Assembly (NCBI GenBank): GCA_030425205.1
Contig: JAUIAP010000026.1
Coordinates: 26,988-90,987 of the forward strand
Source: Anaerolineae bacterium
Lineage (GTDB): Bacteria > Chloroflexota > Anaerolineae > Promineifilales > Promineifilaceae
Reading direction: 5' to 3'
DNA length: 64,000 nucleotides
The notes beneath the pieces are model-generated. The model worked only from the letters and a program-made list of their open reading frames with translations, searched no databases and was not told the origin of the DNA. The position numbers and the translations under genes were made by a program. Positions 43,881-53,221 of this stretch are shown here, one piece after another. How positions within the stretch are numbered: position 1 is the first letter of the stretch; every line of letters begins with the position of its first letter.

Positions 43881-44822
43881 ATGAAATTGTACCGAACGAT
43901 GTCTGATCAACCCATTGGGACCATAGGCGCATGGCTAAACAGCGTGCGTGTCATCATTCTAAATTGGAATTTGCCAGTCGATACGCTGGCATGTGTCAAT
44001 TCGCTGCTTGCGGCTGGGTTGCCCCCACAACAAATTTTGGTTGTCGATAATGGATCGGCCGATAATTCCCTGCAACAGTTTGATGCAGCTATTCCCGCTG
44101 TGCCAATCTTGCCGCTCACGCAAAATGTTGGGTTTGCTGGTGGCAATAATCGCGGGATCGAATGGGCATTGGCTGATGGCGCCGATTGGATTTTGTTACT
44201 GAATAATGATACGGAGGTCGCACCAACCTTCTTCGCAAAAATTGCCCAATCTCTTTCGGATAGTCAAGCGAAGTTAATTAGCCCGCTTATTTTTTACCAT
44301 CCAGACTATGCGGATGGACAAGATGATGTCATTTGGTCAGCGGGCGATGTAGAGATCGGCCGAACATTGCTCACCCGTCCCCAATATAAGAATGAACATC
44401 TCTCAGCCAATCTTCCAGCAGTTCTGACTGTTGACTTTCTGACCGCGTGCGCCCTTTTTGTTCATCGCAGCGTTTTTGCAGAAATTGGTCAACTCGACGA
44501 GACTTTTTTTATGTATGGTGAAGATGTCGATTTCTGCCAACGTGCGCGATTGGCGGGATTTGAGTTGGCGTGTGCGACGACCGCCCAAGTCTGGCACAAG
44601 GTCGCCCGCAGTAGCGGCGGCGGAAATCCGCAACAACGGATCTGGCAAACGGAGCATCAAGCACGTTTTTATCGCCGGTATGCTAGTCGTTGGCAAATGC
44701 CCCTGCTGTTCAGCTTTACGCTATTGCGAAGTTTGCGCCTCGCCACACGCGATAGCTGGCAGGGGGAGTGGGATCGCGGCTGGGCGACCTTGCGTGGCTG
44801 GTGGCGCGGGTGGTGGGGATGA
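43881..44822 (+). CDS. Glycosyltransferase family 2
   Basis: A 313-residue GT-A glycosyltransferase of the WbbL/rhamnosyltransferase-like class. Motifs: VRVIILNWNLPVDTLACVNSLLA, ILVVDNGSADNSLQQF, VGFAGGNNRGIEWALADGADWILLLNNDTEV (the D-x-D-like NNDT), and FFMYGEDVDFCQRARLAGFE (the E-D catalytic region). A TAAAAT box lies 10 nt before the ATG. Its stop overlaps the start of the next glycosyltransferase by 4 bp. It probably extends an O-antigen- or capsule-type glycan from the cytoplasmic face. Confidence 0.92.
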   Translation: MKLYRTMSDQPIGTIGAWLNSVRVIILNWNLPVDTLACVNSLLAAGLPPQQILVVDNGSADNSLQQFDAAIPAVPILPLTQNVGFAGGNNRGIEWALADGADWILLLNNDTEVAPTFFAKIAQSLSDSQAKLISPLIFYHPDYADGQDDVIWSAGDVEIGRTLLTRPQYKNEHLSANLPAVLTVDFLTACALFVHRSVFAEIGQLDETFFMYGEDVDFCQRARLAGFELACATTAQVWHKVARSSGGGNPQQRIWQTEHQARFYRRYASRWQMPLLFSFTLLRSLRLATRDSWQGEWDRGWATLRGWWRGWWG

Positions 44823-45889
44823 GGCTGACGTTTATCCTCTCTTCATTAAGTTTGGGTGGTGGCAATCGTGTCGTCGTTGAGTATGCCAATCGGTTGACGC
44901 AACGCGGTCATGTCGTGTCACTCGTGTATCCACATGATTCGGCCGATCCGCTGCTGCAAGCCGAAATTAACCAATCTGTACAACAATGCCCCAGCGTGCA
45001 GCCATTACCTAAAACTGCTTCATCGTTCAAAAATGCACAACTCGCATGGTCACTCGCCCGCGCCGTCCCGCACTCCGATTTTGTGATTGCGACGCATACC
45101 CCGACGACGCTCTCCTCGTTTATAGCGACCAAGTTGCTGCGCAAGGGACGTGCGCTGTGGTTGTTTCAAGATTATGCGGAGATGTTTGTAGGGAGATCTG
45201 CCGAAAGTTGGCTCTTGCGTAATGGGCTACGCTGGCATATGGCTGCACTGGCCGTTTCGCAGCCCGCCATGGCTGAATTGCGCCGGTATGCAGTGGGAAG
45301 CGTCATCTTTGTGGGCGAAGGGCTAAGCCACGCCGATTTACTCTATCCGAATCCCCGCGATTCTGCCGATTGGTCGCCCCCATTCTCGATTCTCTACGTC
45401 GGTGACGCCCGCCCGCGTAAAGGGTTAAACGATTTTTTGACCGCGTGCGAACAAGTTTATACAGAACTGCCCATTAACTTGCATATTGTCTCTAAAGAGC
45501 CTATTACAGTTGAGACAAATGCTGTCCCAGCAACCATCCATATCAAACCCGACACGGTCACGCTGACTAACCTCTATCGAAACTGTGATCTATTCGTCTC
45601 CTCATCTTGGAAAGAAGGGTTCGGCTTACCTCCGCTTGAGGCGATGGCGTGCGGCGCACCAGTGGTCGCGACAGATTCCGGTGGTATTCAGCAATATGCC
45701 CAAGATGGTGAGAATTGTCTGGTCGTCCCGATTAAACAGCCTGCTAAACTGGCAGCCGCGATAAGTCGGGTGTTAACATCGGCCGATCTTGCCCAACATC
45801 TATCCCAAAATGGTCTTGCCACCGCTGCTCAATACGATTGGCCAACCGCTGTTGACCGTTTTGAATCGACGCTACAATCACTGATATGA
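44819..45889 (+). CDS. Glycosyltransferase family 4
   Basis: A 356-residue GT-B enzyme. Start set at ATG 44819 (MRLTFILSSLSLGGGNRVVVEYANRL), which overlaps the previous stop as ATGA and is preceded by GGTGGGG; the longer frame from GTG 44768 adds residues lying within the upstream gene. The donor domain shows ILYVGDARPRKGLNDFLTA, VTLTNLYRNCDLFVSSSWKEGFGLPPLEAMACGAPVVATDSGGIQQYAQDGENCL, with the E-G-F-G-L-P-x-x-E motif of the family. Middle gene of a run with overlapping starts and stops (43881-47725). Confidence 0.93.
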   Translation: MRLTFILSSLSLGGGNRVVVEYANRLTQRGHVVSLVYPHDSADPLLQAEINQSVQQCPSVQPLPKTASSFKNAQLAWSLARAVPHSDFVIATHTPTTLSSFIATKLLRKGRALWLFQDYAEMFVGRSAESWLLRNGLRWHMAALAVSQPAMAELRRYAVGSVIFVGEGLSHADLLYPNPRDSADWSPPFSILYVGDARPRKGLNDFLTACEQVYTELPINLHIVSKEPITVETNAVPATIHIKPDTVTLTNLYRNCDLFVSSSWKEGFGLPPLEAMACGAPVVATDSGGIQQYAQDGENCLVVPIKQPAKLAAAISRVLTSADLAQHLSQNGLATAAQYDWPTAVDRFESTLQSLI

Positions 45890-46812
45890 CCCAAGAAACT
45901 GTTGTCTGTAATTTGTGTGGCGCAGCCAGCGCGACGCCTCGCTATCAAGTGAAAGATTTGCTGTTGGAACGCCCCACCGTCACGGCGACGCTGGTTGAAT
46001 GTGCCGTTTGTGGTTTGGTTTATCAAAATCCGCGTCCAACTTTTGCCGCGATGGGGGAACATTATCCCGATGAGTACGACTCTTACAATTATGATAGCGA
46101 CGATAAGCGACCGTCATGGTTGTTGAGGAAAGCGTATGCTTATGGTACTAACAAACGCACTCGCATCGTTACGCGGGCTAAAAGTGGGGGGCGACTGCTT
46201 GATATTGGCTGCTCGACGGGTTTGTTTTTGCGCGGAATGCGTGAGAAGTCGGGATGGGAAGTGCAAGGGGTGGAAATAAGTGAGCAGGCAGCCGCCATCG
46301 CGCGCAATCGTCATGCCCTCACGGTTACAACTGGGACGCTCGAATCGGCCGAATTTCCCGACAATCATTTCGATGCGGTCACGATGTGGGATGTCTTCGA
46401 GCATTTGCATGATCCAGATGGGTCGTTGGCAGAGATTCGCCGCATTCTCAGACCCGACGGTGTGCTAGTGTTGCGTGTGCCAAATCTGGATAGTTGGGAT
46501 GCCCAGCTATTTGGCGAAAATTGGGCTGGCCTTGATGCGCCGCGCCATTTGTATATTTTCGGCCGAAAAACCCTCACCCAAATCTTGACCCAGAATAGTT
46601 TCAAAATTGCCAAAATGAGTTGTGCCATCGGCAGCTATCCGACCTTTGTGCTTAGCGTGCGCTTTTGGCTGACCGCGCAGGCAAAACCGCGCGAGCGCAT
46701 GATGCGACTCTTGAACAGCCCGCCCGCTCGTCTGCTCTCCGCGCCGCTGTTCTATCTATTAGGCATGAATCAACGCGGCCCTTTACTCACAGTGGTGGCG
46801 CGTAATGGTTAG
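45886..46812 (+). CDS. Class I SAM-dependent methyltransferase with N-terminal Cys pairs
   Basis: A 308-residue methyltransferase. The N terminus has two Cys pairs (CNLCG and CAVCG, then LVYQNPRP), the zinc-finger-like opening found in many sugar or glycan C-methyltransferase-type proteins. The SAM site is LLDIGCSTGLFLRGM, followed by VQGVEISEQAAAIAR and VTMWDVFEHLHDPDGSLAEIRRILRPDGVLVLRVPN. It overlaps the preceding gene by 4 bp (ATGA). It probably modifies a sugar or lipid-linked intermediate in the same pathway; the methyl acceptor is unknown. Confidence 0.9.
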   Translation: MTQETVVCNLCGAASATPRYQVKDLLLERPTVTATLVECAVCGLVYQNPRPTFAAMGEHYPDEYDSYNYDSDDKRPSWLLRKAYAYGTNKRTRIVTRAKSGGRLLDIGCSTGLFLRGMREKSGWEVQGVEISEQAAAIARNRHALTVTTGTLESAEFPDNHFDAVTMWDVFEHLHDPDGSLAEIRRILRPDGVLVLRVPNLDSWDAQLFGENWAGLDAPRHLYIFGRKTLTQILTQNSFKIAKMSCAIGSYPTFVLSVRFWLTAQAKPRERMMRLLNSPPARLLSAPLFYLLGMNQRGPLLTVVARNG

Positions 46813-47725
46813 ACAAATGCGTGGCTGGCTGGCGGAAAATGGGCGCAAAGGATGGGTGACAGGTCTCTTTGTCGCGCTGTCGTTGGTATTGATTACGCTC
46901 TATGTGATTGCGCAGTGGGATCAATTGGTTGCTTATGAGTGGCAAATTCGGCCGATTTTCTTCCTCTATGCGCTTGGCGCGATCTTTCTCACCTTTGCCT
47001 TGACCGCCTACACATGGCACGTGATCGTCTCTCCCTTTGCACCGCAAACGACGCTGCGGATCAACGTCAAACATTGGGCCTATGCCAATCTCGCCAGACG
47101 CATTCCCGGCTCCTTATGGTATATCGCCAGCCGTGCCTTACTTTATGGCGAACAACAAGTTTCTAAAGCAACCATTTCGATGTTGAGCGGCTTTGAAGTC
47201 GTCATCATCTTGATCTCAGGCTTTATCATTGCCGTACTCACGTTGCCATTTTTGGTGCTGCCCGATTCAATAATAACGGGGCAACGCAGTTTGGGATTAC
47301 TGCTAATCGTCGCCTTGCCGCTTTCGCTCGTCTTGGCCCATCCCGCCGGCTTCAATCGGGTATGGCGACTGATCCACAAAGTGCCGCCCGAACGCGCGCT
47401 CGCGTGGCGCGATACGCTAACAGGAATAGGCTTGTATACCTTGATCTGGCTCGTTGGTTCCGTCGCATTTTTCTGTCTCGTCAACCTCGTTGAGCCAGTT
47501 CCGCTTGCACGCTTTCCGTCTTTGCTGAGCGTGTGGGTGATTGCCAACTCGCTTTCGTTTGCGGGGTCGTTGACGTTCGGCGCATTTGGCGTGCGCGAGA
47601 TTTCGTTAACGATTTTGCTAAGTACACTCGTCGCACCGCAGGTTGCCCTTATGACGGCTATTTTGGTGCGAATTTGCTGGTTATCGGCCGAATTAGTCGG
47701 TGGATTACTCTCTTTACGCCTCTAA
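46805..47725 (+). CDS. Lysylphosphatidylglycerol synthase TM-region family membrane protein
   Basis: A 306-residue membrane protein with about eight helices, of the UPF0104/LPG_synthase_TM family. Visible family parts: WHVIVSPFAPQTTLRINVKHWAYANLARRIPGSLWYIASRALLYGEQQVSKATISML, and SFAGSLTFGAFGVREISLTILLSTLVAP. It lacks the C-terminal aminoacyl-transferase domain, so it is not a full MprF; stand-alone versions often accompany glycosyltransferases and may move lipid-linked glycans or lipids. The start overlaps the methyltransferase end by 8 bp. Last gene of the overlapping cluster. Confidence 0.85.
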   Translation: MVRQMRGWLAENGRKGWVTGLFVALSLVLITLYVIAQWDQLVAYEWQIRPIFFLYALGAIFLTFALTAYTWHVIVSPFAPQTTLRINVKHWAYANLARRIPGSLWYIASRALLYGEQQVSKATISMLSGFEVVIILISGFIIAVLTLPFLVLPDSIITGQRSLGLLLIVALPLSLVLAHPAGFNRVWRLIHKVPPERALAWRDTLTGIGLYTLIWLVGSVAFFCLVNLVEPVPLARFPSLLSVWVIANSLSFAGSLTFGAFGVREISLTILLSTLVAPQVALMTAILVRICWLSAELVGGLLSLRL

Positions 47726-47821
47726 TCCCCCCTATTTCGCCCATAAGTATTATTGAGAATGCTGTTTAGATCGCGTAGTATTGCACTAACGGAAACAAAC
47801 TTTATCACGGAGATATCTAAG

Positions 47822-49189
47822 ATGATGAAAAAAGTAACTATTTTGTTGACCCTTTTGATGACGTTGGCACTTGCCTCAATCGTTGGCGCAGAGCCACAAA
47901 GCTATAGCTCAAGTATCCAAGTTCAGAACTTGGATGAGTCAAATACGGCTAACATCGTTATCACATTTTTTGACAAAAGCGGGAACCCAGTCACCCATTC
48001 AGACACGGTCGCAGCTGGTGGTTCAAACACCTACTTCCCACTACCAAAAATCGCGGCTGGCTTTGACGGCTCGGCTGTAATTTCGTCTGATCGTGAAGTA
48101 GCTGCAATCGTCAACGTTGTTGCGGACAACATCACGTTTGGTGCAAGCTATGGTGGGTTCACACAAGGTGCTGAGACAGTTGCATTGCCGCTGATTATGC
48201 GTGGTAATGGTGGTTTCAACACTTGGTTCAACGTCCAGAACGCTGGTGGCGCTGACACCACTGTCACAATCGACTACGCAAACAATACTAGCTGCCCAAG
48301 TACAGCGATTTCGATTCCACAGGGAGCCGCAGTCACAATTGAGCAGAAAGACATGACCTGTTTGGGTACTAAGTACGTCGGTGCAGCAACAGTAACGGCC
48401 GCAAGTGGCGGTAGCATCGTTGCATCTGTGATGGAAGTTGGCGCAACAACACTTTTCGCCTACAACGGTTTTGCTGGCGGTGGCGCAACTAATCCTGTTA
48501 TCCCACTGGTTAACTCGAACAACTCGAACTATGTAACTGGTCTACAGTTGCAAAATGTTGGCTCAAGCTCGACGAGTGTAACAGTAAGCTACACACCTGC
48601 TGGCGGCATTGGAACGGCATGTACTGAGACCAAGACGATCGGTTCTGGTGCATCAGCTACATTTGCCTTCTACGCATTTGGTCCCGGCACCGAACCCGGC
48701 AACGCTGGTACAAACAACTGTACAGTTGGACAGCGTTTCGTTGGTTCTGCCGTTGTTTCTAACAATACAACCAGCCAACCATTGGTCGGTATCGTCAACC
48801 AGTTGAACCTCGCTGCTGCAAAGGGTAGTGCATACAATGCGTTTGACCCAGCGTCTGCGACAGATACTGTTGTGATGCCACTAATCATGGATCGTAACTC
48901 AGGTTTCTACACTGGTATGAACGTTATCAACGTTGGCAGTGGTTCTTCAACAGTTACCTGTACCTACGTTAAGAGCTCTGACAATACAACTGTGAAGACT
49001 GATACATCTGGTTCGCTTGCTCCAAACCAAGCCTTTAATCGAATTCACGACCAATTCCTCGCTGATAAATTTGTCGGTTCGGCAACCTGTGTTGCCAATG
49101 GCGCAAATGGTCTGTTGTTAGGACAGGTTAACGAACTTGGTACAGGTTCTGGCGATCAATTGTTCACCTACGAGGCGATCAACAAGTAG
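47822..49189 (+). CDS. Exported four-repeat surface protein, probably abundant
   Basis: A 455-residue exported protein. The start is at ATG 47822 with GGAGAT 9 nt upstream; signal peptide KKVTILLTLLMTLALASIVGA. The mature part is poor in charged residues, rich in Ala, Gly, Ser, Thr, Asn and Val. It is made of four related units of about 105 residues: SYSSSIQVQNLDESNTANIVITFFD; PLIMRGNGGFNTWFNVQN; PLVNSNNSNYVTGLQLQN; PLIMDRNSGFYTGMNVIN. Each later unit ends in F/YVG(S/A)A.V. It has no membrane anchor and no TCGGCCGA copy. A 13-bp perfect terminator follows. It resembles an S-layer, sheath or pilus-like structural protein; that role is inferred. Confidence 0.7.
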   Translation: MMKKVTILLTLLMTLALASIVGAEPQSYSSSIQVQNLDESNTANIVITFFDKSGNPVTHSDTVAAGGSNTYFPLPKIAAGFDGSAVISSDREVAAIVNVVADNITFGASYGGFTQGAETVALPLIMRGNGGFNTWFNVQNAGGADTTVTIDYANNTSCPSTAISIPQGAAVTIEQKDMTCLGTKYVGAATVTAASGGSIVASVMEVGATTLFAYNGFAGGGATNPVIPLVNSNNSNYVTGLQLQNVGSSSTSVTVSYTPAGGIGTACTETKTIGSGASATFAFYAFGPGTEPGNAGTNNCTVGQRFVGSAVVSNNTTSQPLVGIVNQLNLAAAKGSAYNAFDPASATDTVVMPLIMDRNSGFYTGMNVINVGSGSSTVTCTYVKSSDNTTVKTDTSGSLAPNQAFNRIHDQFLADKFVGSATCVANGANGLLLGQVNELGTGSGDQLFTYEAINK

Positions 49190-49215
49190 TCGATAAAGAG
49201 AATATTTCCGTTCTT

Positions 49216-49250
49216 GAAAGAGCTACCTAGAGACAGGTAGCTCTTTCTTG
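49216..49250 (+). terminator. Strong terminator after the surface protein gene
   Basis: Perfect 13-bp stem GAAAGAGCTACCT (49216-49228) with AGGTAGCTCTTTC (49235-49247), 6-nt loop, followed by TTG. Confidence 0.85.
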
Positions 49251-49259
49251 TCTATACGT

Positions 49260-49859
49260 ATGAACTTTTCTATGATGCGCACGCTCCTCTTAACATTCGT
49301 CACATTCTCATTCATTTTTACGGCGTGTAGCCAAGAGCCTCAATCGCCAACACTTCCCGTTACAATCGTTGCTCCCTCCGAGAACCCAACGACGCCTCCC
49401 ATATCTGGTTACCCTATTGAGGGTGAAACAGACACGAGCATACCCGGATATCCAGTAAATGATTTAGGCGAGATATTGGATACCCCTCCGAATCCTGAGG
49501 TCGAATTGCCTGCGGCAGACGGCTCTGGCGCCGTAATTGGCGGTATTTTGGTTCGGGAACTCATTGAGTCTGGTGGTTTTCAACCGTTTGATCCATATCA
49601 ACTGATTCTAGGTGAACAGGTACATGATGATTTGGGCGAACCAGCATTTATCCGCTACAACGACAATTCAGCACGTGCTGAGACATTTGCCTCAGGCGTC
49701 TTTGTTTTTAGGGGCGTACCAAGCGGAACCTATGGCTTGATCATTAATCTTGGATTTACTGAATTCCCCGTTATCCAAGAGGACGGATCCTATCTGCTTA
49801 TCATGGTCGAAGAAAATGAAGTGCGTGACTTAGGACAGGTGTTTGTCCAAGTTCCCTAA
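49260..49859 (+). CDS. Lipoprotein with PGY repeats and carboxypeptidase-regulatory-like domain
   Basis: A 199-residue lipoprotein. Start at ATG 49260 (or 49272); the frame from 49248 begins inside the terminator. The signal peptide TLLLTFVTFSFIFTACSQEP has a lipobox Cys. A Pro-rich linker with SGYPIEGETDTSIPGYPVND follows; the C-terminal about 100 residues (GAVIGGILVRE..FVFRGVPSGTYGLIINLGFTEFPVIQEDGSYLLIMVEENEVRDLGQVFVQVP) look like a CarboxypepD-reg/Cna-B-type beta-sandwich. No Shine-Dalgarno is evident. Stop codon overlaps that of the convergent gene. Function unknown. Confidence 0.7.
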   Translation: MNFSMMRTLLLTFVTFSFIFTACSQEPQSPTLPVTIVAPSENPTTPPISGYPIEGETDTSIPGYPVNDLGEILDTPPNPEVELPAADGSGAVIGGILVRELIESGGFQPFDPYQLILGEQVHDDLGEPAFIRYNDNSARAETFASGVFVFRGVPSGTYGLIINLGFTEFPVIQEDGSYLLIMVEENEVRDLGQVFVQVP

Positions 49860-51073
49860 ATGATGAACTCGTTGCGGATTTGTTCAAGCACCGCCGTCTG
49901 TTTTTCCAACGCCCAAACGTCAAACGCCCAACGATAAAATAATATCGCGTGAACCTGTTGTTTTCCTAACAGGTTCCACGCTTTCACCTCCTCCAACGCA
50001 GCTTCTATCCATTCTGCACCATTGAACGGCCCCCAGCCAAATAGATCCCATGGATAACCCTCACCATACCGTTGCGGATTCGCTTCGGTGATGATGACGG
50101 GTAAACTGGAAAATCGCGTTGGCACATAGTCCAAAACGTCTCGATATGCGCGAAAGTGTAGGCGATGGCCGATCATGGGTGGATGAGCGAAGGTTGCCTC
50201 ACTGCTAACTTGGTGAGGCAAGCTCCCTTGTGTTTTCGCGTGGATAGTGATAAATTCCGCACCAGTCAGCAAGTTCAGCATCTCCCGCATCCTGCGTAGT
50301 GGATTGATCCCATCAACCCCAAAATAGGGGTCGATGGCGGCTGGTGTGAGACGATCACTTGCAGATTTTGCAGCGTAAATGGCATTATAAACGCTGGCGT
50401 ATTGTTCGGCCGAAACCTCTTTGCCATTGGGACGCTCTTGTGGATTGCGCGGCTCATTCCCCACAATCCAACCCCACACACCGTGACTTCGTTGTATCGT
50501 CAGATTGCAGGCAGCAATAAAGCGTTCGGTTTCGGCCGAATCGTCAGGGTCAGGTATCGTTCCCACAGGTGCAAAACCATAGTTGAGCCGTACTAAGACC
50601 TTAATCCCAGCCGCCTCCCACGCGCTAAAGTCAAATGTCTGTGCTGCTGTCCCAACCGCAATCGCATGAACACAGTACCCATTGATCCCATTTTCCATCA
50701 TCCAATTACCACCCCCCATGTCGTGGAGTCCAACGGCAGGTTTAATCGGTTGGGGATTTGAATTGGCTGGCGTGAATGCTTCCCATGCAATTGTTGGAAC
50801 ACGTCCATACTCTGTTTGCGCGAAATGAATAAAGGCTGCGCGTGCCGCCGCGGTTGATTCGGCCATTGGCTTGACGATGCGTTCAACGCCCCAAATGTGC
50901 AGTAGATGGTTATTTTGGGTGGTATCGAGGGCGTGATCGGCCGAATATGTCACCGTCTGTTTCCACGCTTCAACCTGTTCAAATACTTCGAGCAACTCAC
51001 TATGAGTCGTATCCTGCGGTATGAGGTGTGTAACGCGGTCGTAGCGTGGGGTAGCATCTTTTCTTATTGTCAT
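49856..51073 (-). CDS. GH-clan-A-like TIM-barrel protein
   Basis: A 405-residue protein without signal peptide. The first about 95 residues are an uncharacterised part (YDRVTHLIPQDTTHSELLEVFEQVEAW). The rest has a barrel pattern: PAVGLHDMGGGNWMMENGINGYCVHAIAVG, GIKVLVRLNYGFAPVG, GVWGWIVGNEPRNPQ with an N-E-P acid/base Glu position, AEFITIHAK and SLPVIITEANPQRYGEGYPWD with a possible nucleophile Glu. This is the layout of clan GH-A glycosidases, so a cytoplasmic or non-classically exported sugar hydrolase is plausible. Substrate is unknown. It contains three TCGGCCGA copies. Confidence 0.65.
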   Translation of the reverse strand: MTIRKDATPRYDRVTHLIPQDTTHSELLEVFEQVEAWKQTVTYSADHALDTTQNNHLLHIWGVERIVKPMAESTAAARAAFIHFAQTEYGRVPTIAWEAFTPANSNPQPIKPAVGLHDMGGGNWMMENGINGYCVHAIAVGTAAQTFDFSAWEAAGIKVLVRLNYGFAPVGTIPDPDDSAETERFIAACNLTIQRSHGVWGWIVGNEPRNPQERPNGKEVSAEQYASVYNAIYAAKSASDRLTPAAIDPYFGVDGINPLRRMREMLNLLTGAEFITIHAKTQGSLPHQVSSEATFAHPPMIGHRLHFRAYRDVLDYVPTRFSSLPVIITEANPQRYGEGYPWDLFGWGPFNGAEWIEAALEEVKAWNLLGKQQVHAILFYRWAFDVWALEKQTAVLEQIRNEFII

Positions 51074-51257
51074 GGGTTACTGCTTCTTTAACATTTCTGA
51101 AGATAAGAGACTATTATAGGCTAACAATTCGATAACTCATTTAAGTTGTAAAATGTTAAAGATACTTCGGCTGTAATGATGTTAGGCCGTATAAAGTAAA
51201 AACATAAGCTTAAAATGTGATTGTGTCGCAAGTTAAAGTGTTGTGGAGGTTTAGGAT

Positions 51258-53198
51258 ATGAACAAATCTATTACATTATTGTTCGTTGGATCGATAGCCA
51301 TCCTTTTCATTGGACTGAAGTTGCAGGGTATACACGCGCAAACTTTTCCGACAGATTTTTGGGAGATCAGTCATATTGGTGGTTACTTGCAACATGTTGA
51401 AGCTAATGACAACTATATATTTACAGTTCAGACTGATAATGCAATTGCGCAGTATACGATAATAAATGAAGCTCTCAGTCTCACAAAACGGACATATAAC
51501 CTAAGCAATTCGATATTTGATTTTACCGTATCAAATGAATATGTTGCCGTAGTTACGATCGATAGAGAGATAAAGGTTTTTTCAGCCGATACATTGACAT
51601 TACTATACACTTACAGTGACTTAGAGAGGGTTAGTCAAGTGAAATTTGGGGGAGACCTTCTATTTGTTTCCAACTTGAGTGAAATTGACATTCTCGACAC
51701 CCAAACTGGAAAGCGACTGGGACAATTTTCGCTGTCAGGAGATCAGCTGTTTAGTTGGGCATATGCCGATCACTCGCTTTACTTTCTCTCTATTGCAGGA
51801 TTAGTTGCTCCAAAACTAGTTGAACTAGACCTGAATGATCCCACAAACCCGATAATTGTGCATGATGTCGATGAACAAATGTTTGGGGAAGTACTCGTTT
51901 ATGACAACCTTTTGTTTGTTTATGAAAAAGGAGGAAACTCTGGATACCCTGTTCCTAGCTCACGAGAACTTTCTTCAAATGTTTTTATCTACGAACGCAA
52001 ACCCACCTTGAGAAAAATAGGTCAATTCAGTGGTAGCGCATTGCAAGATATTGCAATTGCATCTTCAGATCGGGCATACATAATTGGGAACGGCTTTCTT
52101 ACAGAACTAGATATTAGTATGCCTTCTCAACCCCAGATTGCTCGCAGAACCACGATAAGCACACAAACTTTTCGTGTAATTACGCTGGACGACGCCCTAT
52201 TTCTTGCACAAACCAACGATACACCGTTTGCGGGACGGGGCAATGATACGATTGAACGCTATAACTTGGCGGACCTTACCCGCGAGTGGCAATTTCAATT
52301 GCACGCCTACGCTACGGCGAATGTTGTATTTGCAGAGAACGGCAGTTTATTGGTGTCTGACACAGGTAGTTTGACGGCGTATGATGTGTCAGATGTTCCT
52401 AAAATGAGACACGAAAGTTCGATCCCAGTTGCATTGACGAGTCCTATCCGTTTGTTTGAAAATCAGTATGCCATACTTGGCTATGAAGGTGTTCTGAATG
52501 TGACCCAATTTGATAATCAGAATCCTCCTACGCTGATCAGGACAAATCAGATCGAGACAGCCGATGGCTGGGGGCTGAGAGAAAGTGTGATCGTGGACGA
52601 CTATCTGCACATACGAAATGGGGGTGTCGTAAGTACATTTGACCTAACGGTTCCGTTTACCCCGACACATCACACCAATACTGCGCTCTCTGCAACCAAT
52701 TTTGGCTCGCTGACTGCTTCCGACAGCCACCTATTTATCGACATAGAAACGGATAACGCGGCAAACCTTGTACACATCTATTCGGCCGAAGCGACTCCGC
52801 AATTTGTGAGCGAGGAGAGCGTTGGCACAGATGTGATTATTGCCGATTTGCTGTATGCAGACGAAATGCTATTTGTTAGCACTGCTAACAGTGATGTTTT
52901 GGTTTACGATGTCGCAAGTTGGACGCAAATTGATGTCATTGACAACGCACCAGCATATGCCGAATTGCGGTTATCGGCCGATAAGACTCGCCTGATACTC
53001 TTTGGAGAAGATAGAATCATCCTGCTAGATGTGAGTTCGTTGGAGGAGCTTGCCAACTACAATGTTGGGGCAGGGCGTGGGCTTCAAGATGTCGCCCTTC
53101 ACAAAAGCACCCTAGCACTCACTACAGCAGATGGTATTTTCATCTTGCGCTATCGCGGCGATTTTCCGCAGCAGAACTATTTGCCGATTATTTATTGA
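51258..53198 (+). CDS. Secreted beta-propeller protein (LVIVD/WD-like repeats)
   Basis: A 646-residue exported protein with signal peptide LLFVGSIAILFIGLKLQGIHAQ and a perfect GGAGG 8-12 nt upstream. The body is built of repeated about 40-45-residue blade units (for example YIFTVQTDNAIAQYTI, YVAVVTIDREIKVFSADTL, LLFVSNLSEIDILDTQTG, LFVSTANSDVLVYDVAS, RLILFGEDRIILLDVSS), giving one or two propellers. The protein ends in QQNYLPIIY, the same LP-hydrophobic tail as two proteins in the first 7 kb. Codons are more A/T-rich than those of the neighbours. Probably a cell-surface binding or scaffold protein. Confidence 0.75.
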   Translation: MNKSITLLFVGSIAILFIGLKLQGIHAQTFPTDFWEISHIGGYLQHVEANDNYIFTVQTDNAIAQYTIINEALSLTKRTYNLSNSIFDFTVSNEYVAVVTIDREIKVFSADTLTLLYTYSDLERVSQVKFGGDLLFVSNLSEIDILDTQTGKRLGQFSLSGDQLFSWAYADHSLYFLSIAGLVAPKLVELDLNDPTNPIIVHDVDEQMFGEVLVYDNLLFVYEKGGNSGYPVPSSRELSSNVFIYERKPTLRKIGQFSGSALQDIAIASSDRAYIIGNGFLTELDISMPSQPQIARRTTISTQTFRVITLDDALFLAQTNDTPFAGRGNDTIERYNLADLTREWQFQLHAYATANVVFAENGSLLVSDTGSLTAYDVSDVPKMRHESSIPVALTSPIRLFENQYAILGYEGVLNVTQFDNQNPPTLIRTNQIETADGWGLRESVIVDDYLHIRNGGVVSTFDLTVPFTPTHHTNTALSATNFGSLTASDSHLFIDIETDNAANLVHIYSAEATPQFVSEESVGTDVIIADLLYADEMLFVSTANSDVLVYDVASWTQIDVIDNAPAYAELRLSADKTRLILFGEDRIILLDVSSLEELANYNVGAGRGLQDVALHKSTLALTTADGIFILRYRGDFPQQNYLPIIY

Positions 53199-53221
53199 GA
53201 ACGTCGCGCTTGCTGCGGTGA

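Noticed and set aside
45873..45878. TACAAT 7 nt before the methyltransferase start as another leaderless promoter
   Set aside because: It lies inside the upstream gene and the two genes overlap by ATGA, so coupled translation explains the start better.
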